Positions 1 through 7,697 of a DNA stretch of 35,711 bases are shown here, in pieces. Both the position numbers and the translations under genes were made by a program. Each line of letters opens with the position of its first letter. Positions within the stretch are counted from its first letter, which is position 1. Under the pieces are notes generated by a model. It saw only the letters and a program-made list of their open reading frames with translations. It was not told where the DNA came from and made no database searches. Source of the DNA: Erysipelotrichia bacterium. Lineage in GTDB: Bacteria; Bacillota_I; Bacilli_A; Erysipelotrichales; Erysipelotrichaceae. Where the stretch lies: NCBI GenBank assembly GCA_012800355.1, contig JAAZJL010000069.1:1-35711 (forward strand), in the 5' to 3' direction.

Positions 1-2
1 GT

Positions 3-1031
3 GATTTTGTCTTCAATTTAGCTGGTGTAAATAGACCAAAAGATAATTCTGAGTTTATGGAAGGTAATTTTGGTTTTGCTTCAAAATTGCTGAATACCCT
101 TAAAAAATATCAAAACAATTGTCCAGTAATGTTATCTAGTTCAATTCAAGCAACGTTAATTGACAGATATGGTCAATCTGATTATGGCAAAAGTAAGTTA
201 GCTGGCGAAGAACTGTTTTTTAAATATAGTGAAGAAACAAAAGCTAAAGTTTTAGTGTATCGATTCCCTAATTTGTTTGGCAAATGGTCAAGACCAAACT
301 ACAATTCTGTTGTCGCAACATTTTGTAATAATATTGCTAATGATTTACCAATTCAAGTCAACGATCCTAACACTTGGCTAGAATTAGTTTATATTGATGA
401 TTTAGTTGAGGAAATGTTTAACTGTCTACAAGGAAAAGAACAGAGATGCACATATGATGGGTTACAAGCAATTTTAGATGAAAACGGTAAATACTGCTGC
501 GTTAAAACGACTCACAAGGTTTCGTTGGGGAAAATTGTTGAACTATTAGAAACTTTCAAGCAACAACCACAGAATTTGTTGATGGTTGAGATGTCCAATG
601 ATTCATTTGAAAAGAAACTATATTCAACTTATTTGTCATATTTACCAAAAGAGAAGGTTGTTTTTGATTTGAAAATGAATGTTGATGATAGAGGTTCGTT
701 TACTGAGTTGTTAAAAACAAAAACTAATGGTCAGTTTAGTGTTAATATTTCTAAACCAGGTATAACTAAAGGTCAACACTGGCATAACAGTAAATGGGAG
801 CTTTTCATTGTGGTAAGTGGCAAGGGATTAATCCAACAAAGAAAAATTGGTAGTGACGAAGTCTTGAATTTTGAAGTAAGTGGCGAAAAAATTCAAGCAG
901 TACATATGCTTCCAGGTTATACCCATAATATAATTAATTTAAGTGAAACCGAAAATCTTGTGACATTTATGTGGGCAAATGAGATTTTTGATGTCAATCA
1001 CCCAGATACATTTTTTGAAGCAGTTAAATAA
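3..1031 (+). CDS. capF: CapF-type reductase of UDP-L-FucNAc synthesis (5' end missing)
   Basis: Bifunctional enzyme of the UDP-N-acetyl-L-fucosamine pathway. CapF/WbjC/FnlB proteins reduce the 4-keto-hexose intermediate made by CapE, using an N-terminal short-chain dehydrogenase domain followed by a C-terminal cupin. The frame is open to the left edge (it reads DFVFNLAGVNRPKD from position 3), so the true start and the NAD(P)-binding glycine motif lie outside the window. An internal ATG at 57 is not the start. The catalytic pair is in YGKSK (about 186-200). The cupin covers roughly the last 120 residues, with metal-ligand candidates in GQHWH and the following glutamate. CapG follows 14 bases downstream behind a GAGAGGAG ribosome site, supporting a shared operon. 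Confidence 0.9.
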   Translation, partial: DFVFNLAGVNRPKDNSEFMEGNFGFASKLLNTLKKYQNNCPVMLSSSIQATLIDRYGQSDYGKSKLAGEELFFKYSEETKAKVLVYRFPNLFGKWSRPNYNSVVATFCNNIANDLPIQVNDPNTWLELVYIDDLVEEMFNCLQGKEQRCTYDGLQAILDENGKYCCVKTTHKVSLGKIVELLETFKQQPQNLLMVEMSNDSFEKKLYSTYLSYLPKEKVVFDLKMNVDDRGSFTELLKTKTNGQFSVNISKPGITKGQHWHNSKWELFIVVSGKGLIQQRKIGSDEVLNFEVSGEKIQAVHMLPGYTHNIINLSETENLVTFMWANEIFDVNHPDTFFEAVK

Positions 1032-1045
1032 GAGAGGAGAAATTT

Positions 1046-2230
1046 ATGAACATGAAATTGGATTATTCAGATATTTCTTTTAAGAAAGATGGCAAACTTA
1101 AGCTATTGATTATTGTTGGAACAAGACCTGAAATCATTCGTTTGGCACCAACGATAACTAAATGTCGTAAATATTTTGATACCATATTAGCTCACACAGG
1201 ACAAAATTACGATTATTATTTGAATGAGGTATTTTTTAAGGATTTGAAATTAGATTTACCAGAAGTTTATATGGATGCTGTGGGCGATGATTTAGGTGCT
1301 ACGATAGGCAATATCATTAATTGTTCATATAAATTAATGAAACAGGTAAAGCCAGATGCTCTTTTAATTTTGGGAGATACCAACAGTTGCTTATCAGCAA
1401 TTTCAGCTAAAAGACTGCACATTCCTATTTTCCATATGGAGGCAGGAAACAGAAGTAAAGATGAATGCTTGCCTGAGGAAACAAATAGAAGAATTGTGGA
1501 TATAATTTCTGATGTCAACTTGGCTTATAGTGAGCATGCTAGAAAGTATTTACATGAATGTGGTTTGCCAAAGGAAAGAGTATATGTTACTGGTTCTCCA
1601 ATGGCAGAAGTGTTACGTCAAAACTTAAAAGAAATAGAAAACTCAGATATTCATCAAAGATTAAAGTTAGAGAAAGGAAAATATTTTCTTTTGTCAGCTC
1701 ATAGAGAAGAAAACATTGATACTGAGGAAAACTTTTTATCATTATTCAAGGCAATTAATAAGATTGCTGAAAAATATGATATGCCAATTTTATATTCTTG
1801 TCATCCTCGTTCGAAGAAAAGACTATTGGAATCAAACTTTAAGCTTGATTCACGAATTATTCAACATGAGCCACTAGGTTTCCATGATTATAACTGTCTA
1901 CAAATGAATGCTTATGCTGTCATTTCTGATTCTGGGACCTTACCAGAAGAAAGTAGTTTTTTCATTAGCGTAAATCACCCGTTTCCTGCAATAAGTATCA
2001 GAACATCTACTGAAAGACCTGAGGCTTTGGACAAAGCTTGCTTTGTGCTAGCAGGAATTGACGAAAACACCTTGTTACAAGCAGTGGAAATAGCTGTACA
2101 AATGAACAAACAAAAAGATTATGGAACTGTTGTAGCTGATTATACAGATGAAAATGTTTCAACTAAAGTAATTAAAATCATTCAAAGCTATACAAACATA
2201 GTTGATAGATTTGTTTGGAGAAAAAAGTAA
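1046..2230 (+). CDS. capG: CapG-type UDP-N-acetylglucosamine 2-epimerase family protein
   Basis: Non-hydrolysing 2-epimerase family. Its position directly after capF points to the CapG/WbjD/FnlC reaction, 2-epimerisation of UDP-2-acetamido-2,6-dideoxy-L-talose to UDP-N-acetyl-L-fucosamine, rather than to the general UDP-GlcNAc/ManNAc epimerase MnaA. The family landmarks are present: GTRPEIIRLAP at residues 25-35, HMEAGNR near 130 and SAHREEN near 217. The length (394 aa) is a little above usual because of a short N-terminal extension. ATG codons at 1046 and 1052 are both compatible with the GAGAGGAG site. The protein should be cytoplasmic. Confidence 0.9.
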   Translation: MNMKLDYSDISFKKDGKLKLLIIVGTRPEIIRLAPTITKCRKYFDTILAHTGQNYDYYLNEVFFKDLKLDLPEVYMDAVGDDLGATIGNIINCSYKLMKQVKPDALLILGDTNSCLSAISAKRLHIPIFHMEAGNRSKDECLPEETNRRIVDIISDVNLAYSEHARKYLHECGLPKERVYVTGSPMAEVLRQNLKEIENSDIHQRLKLEKGKYFLLSAHREENIDTEENFLSLFKAINKIAEKYDMPILYSCHPRSKKRLLESNFKLDSRIIQHEPLGFHDYNCLQMNAYAVISDSGTLPEESSFFISVNHPFPAISIRTSTERPEALDKACFVLAGIDENTLLQAVEIAVQMNKQKDYGTVVADYTDENVSTKVIKIIQSYTNIVDRFVWRKK

Positions 2231-2258
2231 TAAGGTAATGGGCTGGAGGTTAGATTAA

Positions 2259-3410
2259 ATGTTTTATTTTATTGTCTTTTTGTTTATGCTGATTGCTTTA
2301 CTTGCTGAAGATGAAAAAAGACACTTAGTTTTTATTGTTGAAATGATTGTATTGACTGTTATTTTAGCTATCCGATTTGGTCAAGGACCAGATTATTATT
2401 CATATTCACAATTATTTGCTTTTGCAGGCAATGGCATTGCCACCAAGGGAATTGAGATCGGTTTCTATTTTTTAATGCGCCTTTTTCAACCAAACTTTCA
2501 ATTTTTTATTGCTGTCATTTCTGTGTTTGAAATGTGGATGTTATATAGGTTTATTAATACTTATAGTAAACATAAAACATTTTCAGTTTTATTGGCTATG
2601 CCAACATTGTATTTAACATATTATTTTTCAGCAATTAGACAGGGAATAATAATTTCAGTTTTTATCGGTTATTTGTTAAACTGTCTTTTAGAAGAAAAAT
2701 GGATACAGTATTATGTGGTTTCTTTGTTATGCTGTACAATTCATTTGTCAGCAGCGATTTTTTTGTTGTTACCAATAATCAAATTTTTTGATTTGAAGAC
2801 AATGTATATATTTATAGTTTTAAGCATAATTGCAAGTTTATTATTGTCAACAGATGTTGTTAAACAAATAGTTGCATCAATTCCAATTGTTGGACCAAGA
2901 TTTGCTGTCTTTTTTAAAGGTTCATTTAGCTTTTTAGCAATTATGCACAGATATGTTGTTTTCTCCATTATTATGTTTTTATACTTACAAAGTGATAAAT
3001 CAGAACGATGTCAAAACATCATGTTGAAAATTTATATCGTTGGAATTATAGTCTACACTGTTTTTTCATTTTCACCACTAATTGCTTCAAGGTCTTCATA
3101 TTTTTTTAAGGTCTTAGAACTTGTTTTAATCCCTAATTTGTTTATTGATTATAAACATAAGGATGTTATTGCACTATTTTTTGTTTGTTTAGCATTTGTT
3201 ATGTTATATAAAAATATCGCTAGTTATATATACCAAGGTGGTTACATTATACAAAGTGTTATTGACTATCCATATATAACAATTTTTAATACTAATGATC
3301 TTTATCCATATGTAAATCCATTTTATAAAAAATTTAATTTTTTACATAATTCTTGGTTGCACGAACTTGTTGACAGTATATTTGATTTTTTTCAATATGT
3401 GTTTCAATGA
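2259..3410 (+). CDS. EpsG/Wzy-like polysaccharide polymerase
   Basis: Hydrophobic integral membrane protein of 383 residues with about ten predicted membrane segments. The motif FGQGPDYYSY near residue 40, the later SAIRQGI near residue 125 and the location between sugar-nucleotide genes and a glycosyltransferase match EpsG-family proteins. These are thought to polymerise lipid-linked repeat units on the outer face of the membrane (Wzy role). A good TGGAGG ribosome site precedes the ATG. Wzy-type proteins are poorly conserved, so the assignment rests on topology, the RQG motif and context. An exact substrate cannot be read from the sequence. Confidence 0.78.
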   Translation: MFYFIVFLFMLIALLAEDEKRHLVFIVEMIVLTVILAIRFGQGPDYYSYSQLFAFAGNGIATKGIEIGFYFLMRLFQPNFQFFIAVISVFEMWMLYRFINTYSKHKTFSVLLAMPTLYLTYYFSAIRQGIIISVFIGYLLNCLLEEKWIQYYVVSLLCCTIHLSAAIFLLLPIIKFFDLKTMYIFIVLSIIASLLLSTDVVKQIVASIPIVGPRFAVFFKGSFSFLAIMHRYVVFSIIMFLYLQSDKSERCQNIMLKIYIVGIIVYTVFSFSPLIASRSSYFFKVLELVLIPNLFIDYKHKDVIALFFVCLAFVMLYKNIASYIYQGGYIIQSVIDYPYITIFNTNDLYPYVNPFYKKFNFLHNSWLHELVDSIFDFFQYVFQ

Positions 3411-3455
3411 TTTTTAATATTTAAGTTAATAATTTAGATGAAAGGGGAAGAAGTT

Positions 3456-4658
3456 ATGAAAGTTTATGAAATTAATGTTGTGTGCGGAAAGGGTAGCACA
3501 GGAAGAATAGTTACTGATATTTATCATTCCATTTTAGAAAATGGAGGTAAGTGTAGAATAGCTTATGGAAGATATAAGGCAGATACTTCTATTAATGCAA
3601 TAAAGTTTATAGATGATTTGGATGTCTACTTACATGCTATATTGACAAGACTTACTGGAAAGCATGGCTTGTTTTCTAGCAAAGCAACCAAAAGATTAAT
3701 TGAAGATATTAAACAATTTGATCCAGATATTATCCACTTACATAATATTCATGGTTATTATTTAAATTACAAATTGTTGTTTGAATTTCTAAAAGAATAT
3801 GATAGACCAGTAGTTTGGACTTTTCATGATTGTTGGCCATTTACTGGCCATTGTGCTTATTATGATATTACAGGTTGTGATAAATGGAAGACCAAGTGTA
3901 GCAAATGTGAAAACTTTAAAGCTTATCCTGCTTCATATGTTGATAGTTCAGAAAGTAATTATCAATTGAAAAAGAAACTTTTTACAGAAATTGATAATTT
4001 GACAATAGTAACTCCATCAAAATGGCTTGCAGATGAAGTAAAACTTTCATTTTTAAAAGATAAATCAACAAAAGTAATTGCTAATGGGATTGATTTGTCA
4101 AAGTTTAACCCTCTAGAAAGTGATTTTAGAAAAATTCATGGCATTGAAAACAAAAAAATGATTTTAGGAGTAGCTAGTCCTTTTGGAAAAAGAAAAGGGT
4201 TCAGTGATTTTATCAAATTAAAAGAATTGTTAGATGAAGAATATGTCATCTGTATGGTTGGCTTAACCAAAAAGCAGCTTGAAAAATTACCTGAAGGAAT
4301 AATAGGGATTGAAAGAACAGATTCAATTAAGCAATTAGCTGAAATTTATTCAACTGCAGATATCTTTTTGAATTTAACTTATGAAGATAATTTCCCAACA
4401 ACAAATATCGAATCCTTAGCATGTGGCACACCAGTATTAACTTATGCTACAGGAGGTTCGCCTTCCATTATTGATAAGACTTGTGGTAGAGTAATTGAGA
4501 AAGGGAATTTATTTGAAACTGTCGAAGAAATTAAAAGAATGATTAAAACACCACTAGAAAGACAAAATTGTATTATAAGAAGCAAGATGTTTGATAGAAA
4601 ACTTATGGGAAAGAATTATGTGTTATTATTTGAACAGTTACTTAAAGAAAAAGATTAA
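3456..4658 (+). CDS. GT4-family glycosyltransferase
   Basis: GT-B fold glycosyltransferase, probably adding one sugar to the lipid-linked capsule repeat unit at the inner membrane face. The N-terminal domain has GKGSTGRI and a conserved WTFHDCWPFTGHCAYY block followed by cysteines (CDKWKTKCSKCENF), typical of one GT4 subgroup in capsule loci. The linker VIANGIDLSKFNP lies near residue 209 and the C-terminal nucleotide-sugar site includes PTTNIESLACGTPVLTYATGG. An ATG at 3438 is in frame, but the AAAGGGGAAG ribosome site at 3441-3450 lies inside that extension and points to the ATG at 3456. Donor and acceptor sugars are unknown. Confidence 0.88.
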   Translation: MKVYEINVVCGKGSTGRIVTDIYHSILENGGKCRIAYGRYKADTSINAIKFIDDLDVYLHAILTRLTGKHGLFSSKATKRLIEDIKQFDPDIIHLHNIHGYYLNYKLLFEFLKEYDRPVVWTFHDCWPFTGHCAYYDITGCDKWKTKCSKCENFKAYPASYVDSSESNYQLKKKLFTEIDNLTIVTPSKWLADEVKLSFLKDKSTKVIANGIDLSKFNPLESDFRKIHGIENKKMILGVASPFGKRKGFSDFIKLKELLDEEYVICMVGLTKKQLEKLPEGIIGIERTDSIKQLAEIYSTADIFLNLTYEDNFPTTNIESLACGTPVLTYATGGSPSIIDKTCGRVIEKGNLFETVEEIKRMIKTPLERQNCIIRSKMFDRKLMGKNYVLLFEQLLKEKD

Positions 4659-4707
4659 ACTCAAAAACTAAAAATAAGATAAAGAGTACCGTGTTGAGAA
4701 TTGAGGT

Positions 4708-4732
4708 ATTTGCCAAAATATTTTTGGCAAAT
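4708..4732. repeat. Perfect 11-bp inverted repeat upstream of the flippase gene
   Basis: ATTTGCCAAAA and TTTTGGCAAAT flank a 3-base loop (TAT), between the GT4 gene and the flippase gene. There is no T-run after it, so it is not a canonical terminator. It may be a leader hairpin that protects or attenuates the mRNA, or a protein-binding site. Confidence 0.6.
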
Positions 4733-4774
4733 TAATGACATTGATTCTTGATGTTAGAAAAGTGAGGGATAAGA

Positions 4775-6259
4775 ATGGATAAAAAATCAGTAAAGTATAA
4801 CTATCTAATGAATATAATATTAACAATTTCATTAATGATTATCCCTTGGATATCTTTTACTTATTATTCAAGAATTCTTCAAGCGGAAGGTATAGGTAAA
4901 GTAGAATTTGTTAACACAATAGTTAGTTATTTTAATATGATTGCTCAAATAGGGATACCAACATATGGTATTCGTGCATGTGCAAAAGTCAGAGATAACA
5001 AAAAAGCGTTATCAAAGGTTGTTCATGAACTATTAATGATTAATCTAGTTATGCTTTTCTTTACTTATATAATAATGACAATAGCAGTTTTTTCTGTTGA
5101 GAGATTTTATATTGATAAATCTTTCTATTTTATTTATTCATTTATAATGCTATTCAATGCCATTGGGGTTGAATGGTTATATAAAGCGTTAGAGAAATAC
5201 CAGTACATAACAATACGAACAATAGTTGCTAGAACTATTGCATTAATTGCTATAATTGCTTTGGTTCATAAAAAAGAAGATCTTTGGATTTATTCATCAA
5301 TAGTTGTTTTTGTTTCGTATGGAAACTTAATAATAAATTTTTTAAGAATGGGTAAATATGTTTCGTTAAAAAAACAAAATGACTATGATTTTAAAAGACA
5401 CATTAAGCCATTGTTAGTTTTCTTTGGTATTACTGTTACCACAACGATTTACTCTAATTTAAATATTACTGCTCTAGGCTTTATTAAAGGAGATGTAGCA
5501 GTAGGCTATTTTAATGTTGCGATAAAGATTAGAGCAATTTTAGTAAGCATAGTAACTTCTTTAGGTGTAGTTTTGCTTCCAAGGGTCTCGTATTATGTGG
5601 AAAATAAAATGATGGATAGTTTCGCAAATATTAGTAAAAAAGCTTTAAACTTTGTTGTGGTGGTCGGTATACCTTTGGTTGTTTATTTTATTGCCTTTAG
5701 TGAACATTCTATTCGTTTTGTTTCAGGTAATAGTTTTTTGGAAGCTGCAGTTCCTTTTGCTATTATAGTGCCAACAACTTTGTTGATGGGATTAAGCAAT
5801 ACCACTGGTGTTCAAATGCTTGTTCCTTTAGGCAAAGAAAATGCGGTATTAAAATCTCAAATTTATGCTTCAATAGTATGTGCGATTTTATGTCTTGTTT
5901 TAATTCCAAGTTTTGGACTTATTGGTGCATCATTTGTAGCTTTAATTACCGAATTAACAGTATTTGTTGTCCAGTGTTTCTGTTTGCCAAAGGAATATAG
6001 ATATATGTTAAAAGAAATTTTTAATATTAAAGCATTGGTCAGTTCTATTGCAGCTTTGTTAGTAGCATTAATGTTAAAAGATTTTTTCAGTTCAAGTTTC
6101 TGGGTTTTAGCTGTTACTTTTTCAGTTTATATTGTTGTATATGGCTTACTGCTAATATGCTTGAAAGAAAATATAACATTGGAAATACTGCGTAATATTA
6201 AAAAACTCATTAAAAAATTGATAAATAAATCGACAAGCAATGACCACTACAAACAATAA
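4775..6259 (+). CDS. Wzx-type polysaccharide flippase
   Basis: Polytopic membrane protein of 494 residues with about 12-14 hydrophobic segments. The N-terminus (YNYLMNIILTISLMIIPW, then YYSRILQAEGIGKVEF) is characteristic of oligosaccharide flippases of the MATE/MVF superfamily. Such proteins move the undecaprenyl-linked repeat unit across the membrane before Wzy polymerisation. A GAGGGAT ribosome site is spaced properly before the ATG at 4775. The last codons (N-D-H-Y-K-Q) overlap one arm of the AGTGGTCA-type inverted repeat that recurs around the next gene. The reading frame is intact. Confidence 0.9.
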   Translation: MDKKSVKYNYLMNIILTISLMIIPWISFTYYSRILQAEGIGKVEFVNTIVSYFNMIAQIGIPTYGIRACAKVRDNKKALSKVVHELLMINLVMLFFTYIIMTIAVFSVERFYIDKSFYFIYSFIMLFNAIGVEWLYKALEKYQYITIRTIVARTIALIAIIALVHKKEDLWIYSSIVVFVSYGNLIINFLRMGKYVSLKKQNDYDFKRHIKPLLVFFGITVTTTIYSNLNITALGFIKGDVAVGYFNVAIKIRAILVSIVTSLGVVLLPRVSYYVENKMMDSFANISKKALNFVVVVGIPLVVYFIAFSEHSIRFVSGNSFLEAAVPFAIIVPTTLLMGLSNTTGVQMLVPLGKENAVLKSQIYASIVCAILCLVLIPSFGLIGASFVALITELTVFVVQCFCLPKEYRYMLKEIFNIKALVSSIAALLVALMLKDFFSSSFWVLAVTFSVYIVVYGLLLICLKENITLEILRNIKKLIKKLINKSTSNDHYKQ

Positions 6260-6270
6260 AATAGTGGTCA
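6241..6270. repeat. AGTGGTCA-type inverted repeat, copy pair 1
   Basis: TGACCACTA (6241-6249) and TAGTGGTCA (6262-6270) form a perfect 9-bp inverted repeat with a 12-base spacer. The half-site centres are 21 bp apart, two DNA turns. The left arm lies inside the last codons of the flippase gene. The same core returns at 6336-6363, so it is more likely a binding site than a chance terminator; no T-run follows. Confidence 0.8.
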
Positions 6271-6305
6271 CATTATTAAAAACAGTGTAAAACAAGCCAA
6301 ATATA

Positions 6306-6334
6306 TTGACTATATGGTACATAAAATGTAAAAT
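6306..6334 (+). promoter_or_regulatory. Promoter of the integrase-domain/PglD fusion gene
   Basis: TTGACT (6306-6311) and TAAAAT (6329-6334) are separated by 17 bases, a good SigA-type match. Transcription should start near 6341, inside the following AAGTGGTCA repeat, which is where a repressor site would be expected. Confidence 0.7.
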
Positions 6335-6335
6335 T

Positions 6336-6363
6336 AAGTGGTCAGGCGATGGTTTGACCACTT
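6336..6363. promoter_or_regulatory. AGTGGTCA-type inverted repeat over the start site, possible operator
   Basis: AAGTGGTCA (6336-6344) and TGACCACTT (6355-6363) form a perfect 9-bp inverted repeat with a 10-base spacer. Half-site centres are 19 bp apart. The repeat begins right after the -10 box and ends just before the AGGGAG ribosome site. Because transcription should begin inside the left arm, most of the hairpin could not form in the mRNA from this promoter, which favours a DNA-level operator. Binding by the downstream fusion protein is an inference. Confidence 0.65.
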
Positions 6364-6376
6364 TTAGGGAGCACAT

Positions 6377-6991
6377 ATGAAAAAGGGAAATAATATCCGA
6401 TTAAGAAAAGATGGTAGATATGAAGCAAGATACGAAAAAGGTAGAACTTCAAATAATAAAATAGTCTACGGTTATTGTTATGGGCAAACCTATCAAGAAG
6501 CTGAAGAAAAAAGAAATCAAAAGATTTCGCAAATAAGACCATTAAAAGAATTAAACTTGCTGATACTAGGAGCTGGAAGTCATGGACAAGAAGTTTATGA
6601 AATAGCAAAATTGCATAGAATGTTTGGAAAGATAGATTTTTTGGATGATGATGAAAGCAAAAATCCTTTAGGGCCTTGCAAAGATTTCGAAAAATACTTG
6701 CCAGAATATAAAGTAGCAATAGCAGCAGTTGGCGATGAAAGTTTAAGGATTAAATGGATGTATCAGTTAGTTGAAGCTGGTTTTGTAATTCCAATATTAA
6801 TTCATCCAGCAGCAATTATTTCCGATAGCGTACAGATAAATTGCGGAACAGTTATTTGTGCCATGGCTACAATAGGAACAAATGCTAAAATTGGAAGAGG
6901 ATGCATTATTTCTTCAGGAGCAACCATAAAAAGAAATGTTATCTTGGAAGACTGGCAATATGTTGATTATGGAGAAGTGGTTAACCACTAA
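6377..6991 (+). CDS. Integrase arm-binding domain fused to a truncated PglD/NeuD-like domain
   Basis: Two-part protein of 204 residues. Residues 1 to about 52 resemble the N-terminal arm-site DNA-binding domain of tyrosine integrases of the Tn916/lambda type: RKDGRY at 10-15, an aromatic strand, IVYGYCYG and TYQEAEEKRNQK. No catalytic integrase domain follows. Instead, residues 60-204 resemble PglD/NeuD sugar acyltransferases, with a nucleotide-sugar-binding start (GAGSHG 65-70) and left-handed beta-helix repeats from IHP (142-144). A gap-free comparison with the neighbouring acyltransferase places Arg186 where the neighbour has its likely catalytic His137. The protein then ends 18 residues later, so the acetyl-CoA half is missing. 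It is probably a DNA-binding regulator sensing a UDP-sugar, not an enzyme. It has its own promoter and flanking inverted repeats, and an AGGGAG site precedes the ATG. Confidence 0.75.
   Translation: MKKGNNIRLRKDGRYEARYEKGRTSNNKIVYGYCYGQTYQEAEEKRNQKISQIRPLKELNLLILGAGSHGQEVYEIAKLHRMFGKIDFLDDDESKNPLGPCKDFEKYLPEYKVAIAAVGDESLRIKWMYQLVEAGFVIPILIHPAAIISDSVQINCGTVICAMATIGTNAKIGRGCIISSGATIKRNVILEDWQYVDYGEVVNH
6976..6989. repeat. 14-bp perfect palindrome AGTGGTTAACCACT
   Basis: Lies over the last codons of the fusion gene (V-V-N-H-stop). Its half-site AGTGGTTA differs from the AGTGGTCA core upstream by one base, so the gene is bracketed by related palindromic sites. It could be a further binding site or a coincidence of the C-terminal codons. 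Confidence 0.5.
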
Positions 6992-7009
6992 GAAAGAGAA
7001 GTAAAAAAT

Positions 7010-7654
7010 ATGAAAGATTTAGTAATTATTGGAGCTGGTGGTTTTGGAAGAGAAGTAGCAGAATATGTTAGAGCAATCAATGAAGAAACACCTACATGGA
7101 ATTTTTTAGGTTTTATTGATGATGGTAAAGCAGAGACTCCAGAAGGTCATAGAATTCTGGGCAATTTAGATTATCTATTAGGATTAAAAGAAAAACCATA
7201 TTTTGCTATTGCTATTGCAAATTCAGTAGTTAGAGAAAAAATGGCTAACAGATGTCTTGAAGCTCAATTACCAGCAGCAACAATCATTCACCCAACAACC
7301 TTAATTGGACCAAATTGTGAAATTGGTGAGGGTTGTATAATTTGTAGAAACTGTCACTTAACTACAAATGTTAAAATCGGAAAATTCAACATCATCAATG
7401 GTCGTTGTAGTATTGGGCATGATGCTGTAATGGGTGATTATTGCAGTATGATGACAAGTGCTTTAATTGGTGGTGAAACTAATATCGGAAACCATAACTA
7501 TTTTGGTTTGCGTTGTACAATGATTAACTTAATTGATACGTGTGATCATTGTACTTTTGGTGCTTGTGCTTGTATTGTAAAAGATACAACAGAACCTGGA
7601 ACTTATGTTGGAGTTCCAGCAAAGAAAATTAAACCTTGGATAGGAAATGAATAA
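7010..7654 (+). CDS. PglD/NeuD-family sugar O- or N-acyltransferase
   Basis: Complete 214-residue sugar acyltransferase. The N-terminal domain begins MKDLVIIGAGGFGREVAEYV, a Rossmann-like nucleotide-sugar-binding fold. The C-terminal left-handed beta-helix runs from IHPTTLIGPNCEIGEG through CSIGHDAVMGD to the family ending GTYVGVPAKKIKPW. His137 in GHD is the likely catalytic base by analogy with PglD. It probably transfers an acetyl group to a capsule sugar or its nucleotide precursor. It lies 18 bases after the truncated fusion paralogue, so the two are probably cotranscribed. The sugar substrate is unknown. Confidence 0.88.
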   Translation: MKDLVIIGAGGFGREVAEYVRAINEETPTWNFLGFIDDGKAETPEGHRILGNLDYLLGLKEKPYFAIAIANSVVREKMANRCLEAQLPAATIIHPTTLIGPNCEIGEGCIICRNCHLTTNVKIGKFNIINGRCSIGHDAVMGDYCSMMTSALIGGETNIGNHNYFGLRCTMINLIDTCDHCTFGACACIVKDTTEPGTYVGVPAKKIKPWIGNE

Positions 7655-7697
7655 TGAAAATTATTTATTTATAAACATAAAGAAAGGTAAAAAGAAA

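Noticed and set aside
6342-6719. Minus-strand reading frame of 125 codons opposite the fusion gene
   Set aside because: Low-complexity hydrophobic translation without ribosome site, and antisense to a gene with clear domain matches.
6377-6991. Remnant of an integrated mobile element (truncated integrase pseudogene)
   Set aside because: The integrase-like part reads in frame into a PglD-like domain with its own promoter and ribosome site, without stops. It looks like a designed fusion, not debris, although no relatives could be compared.
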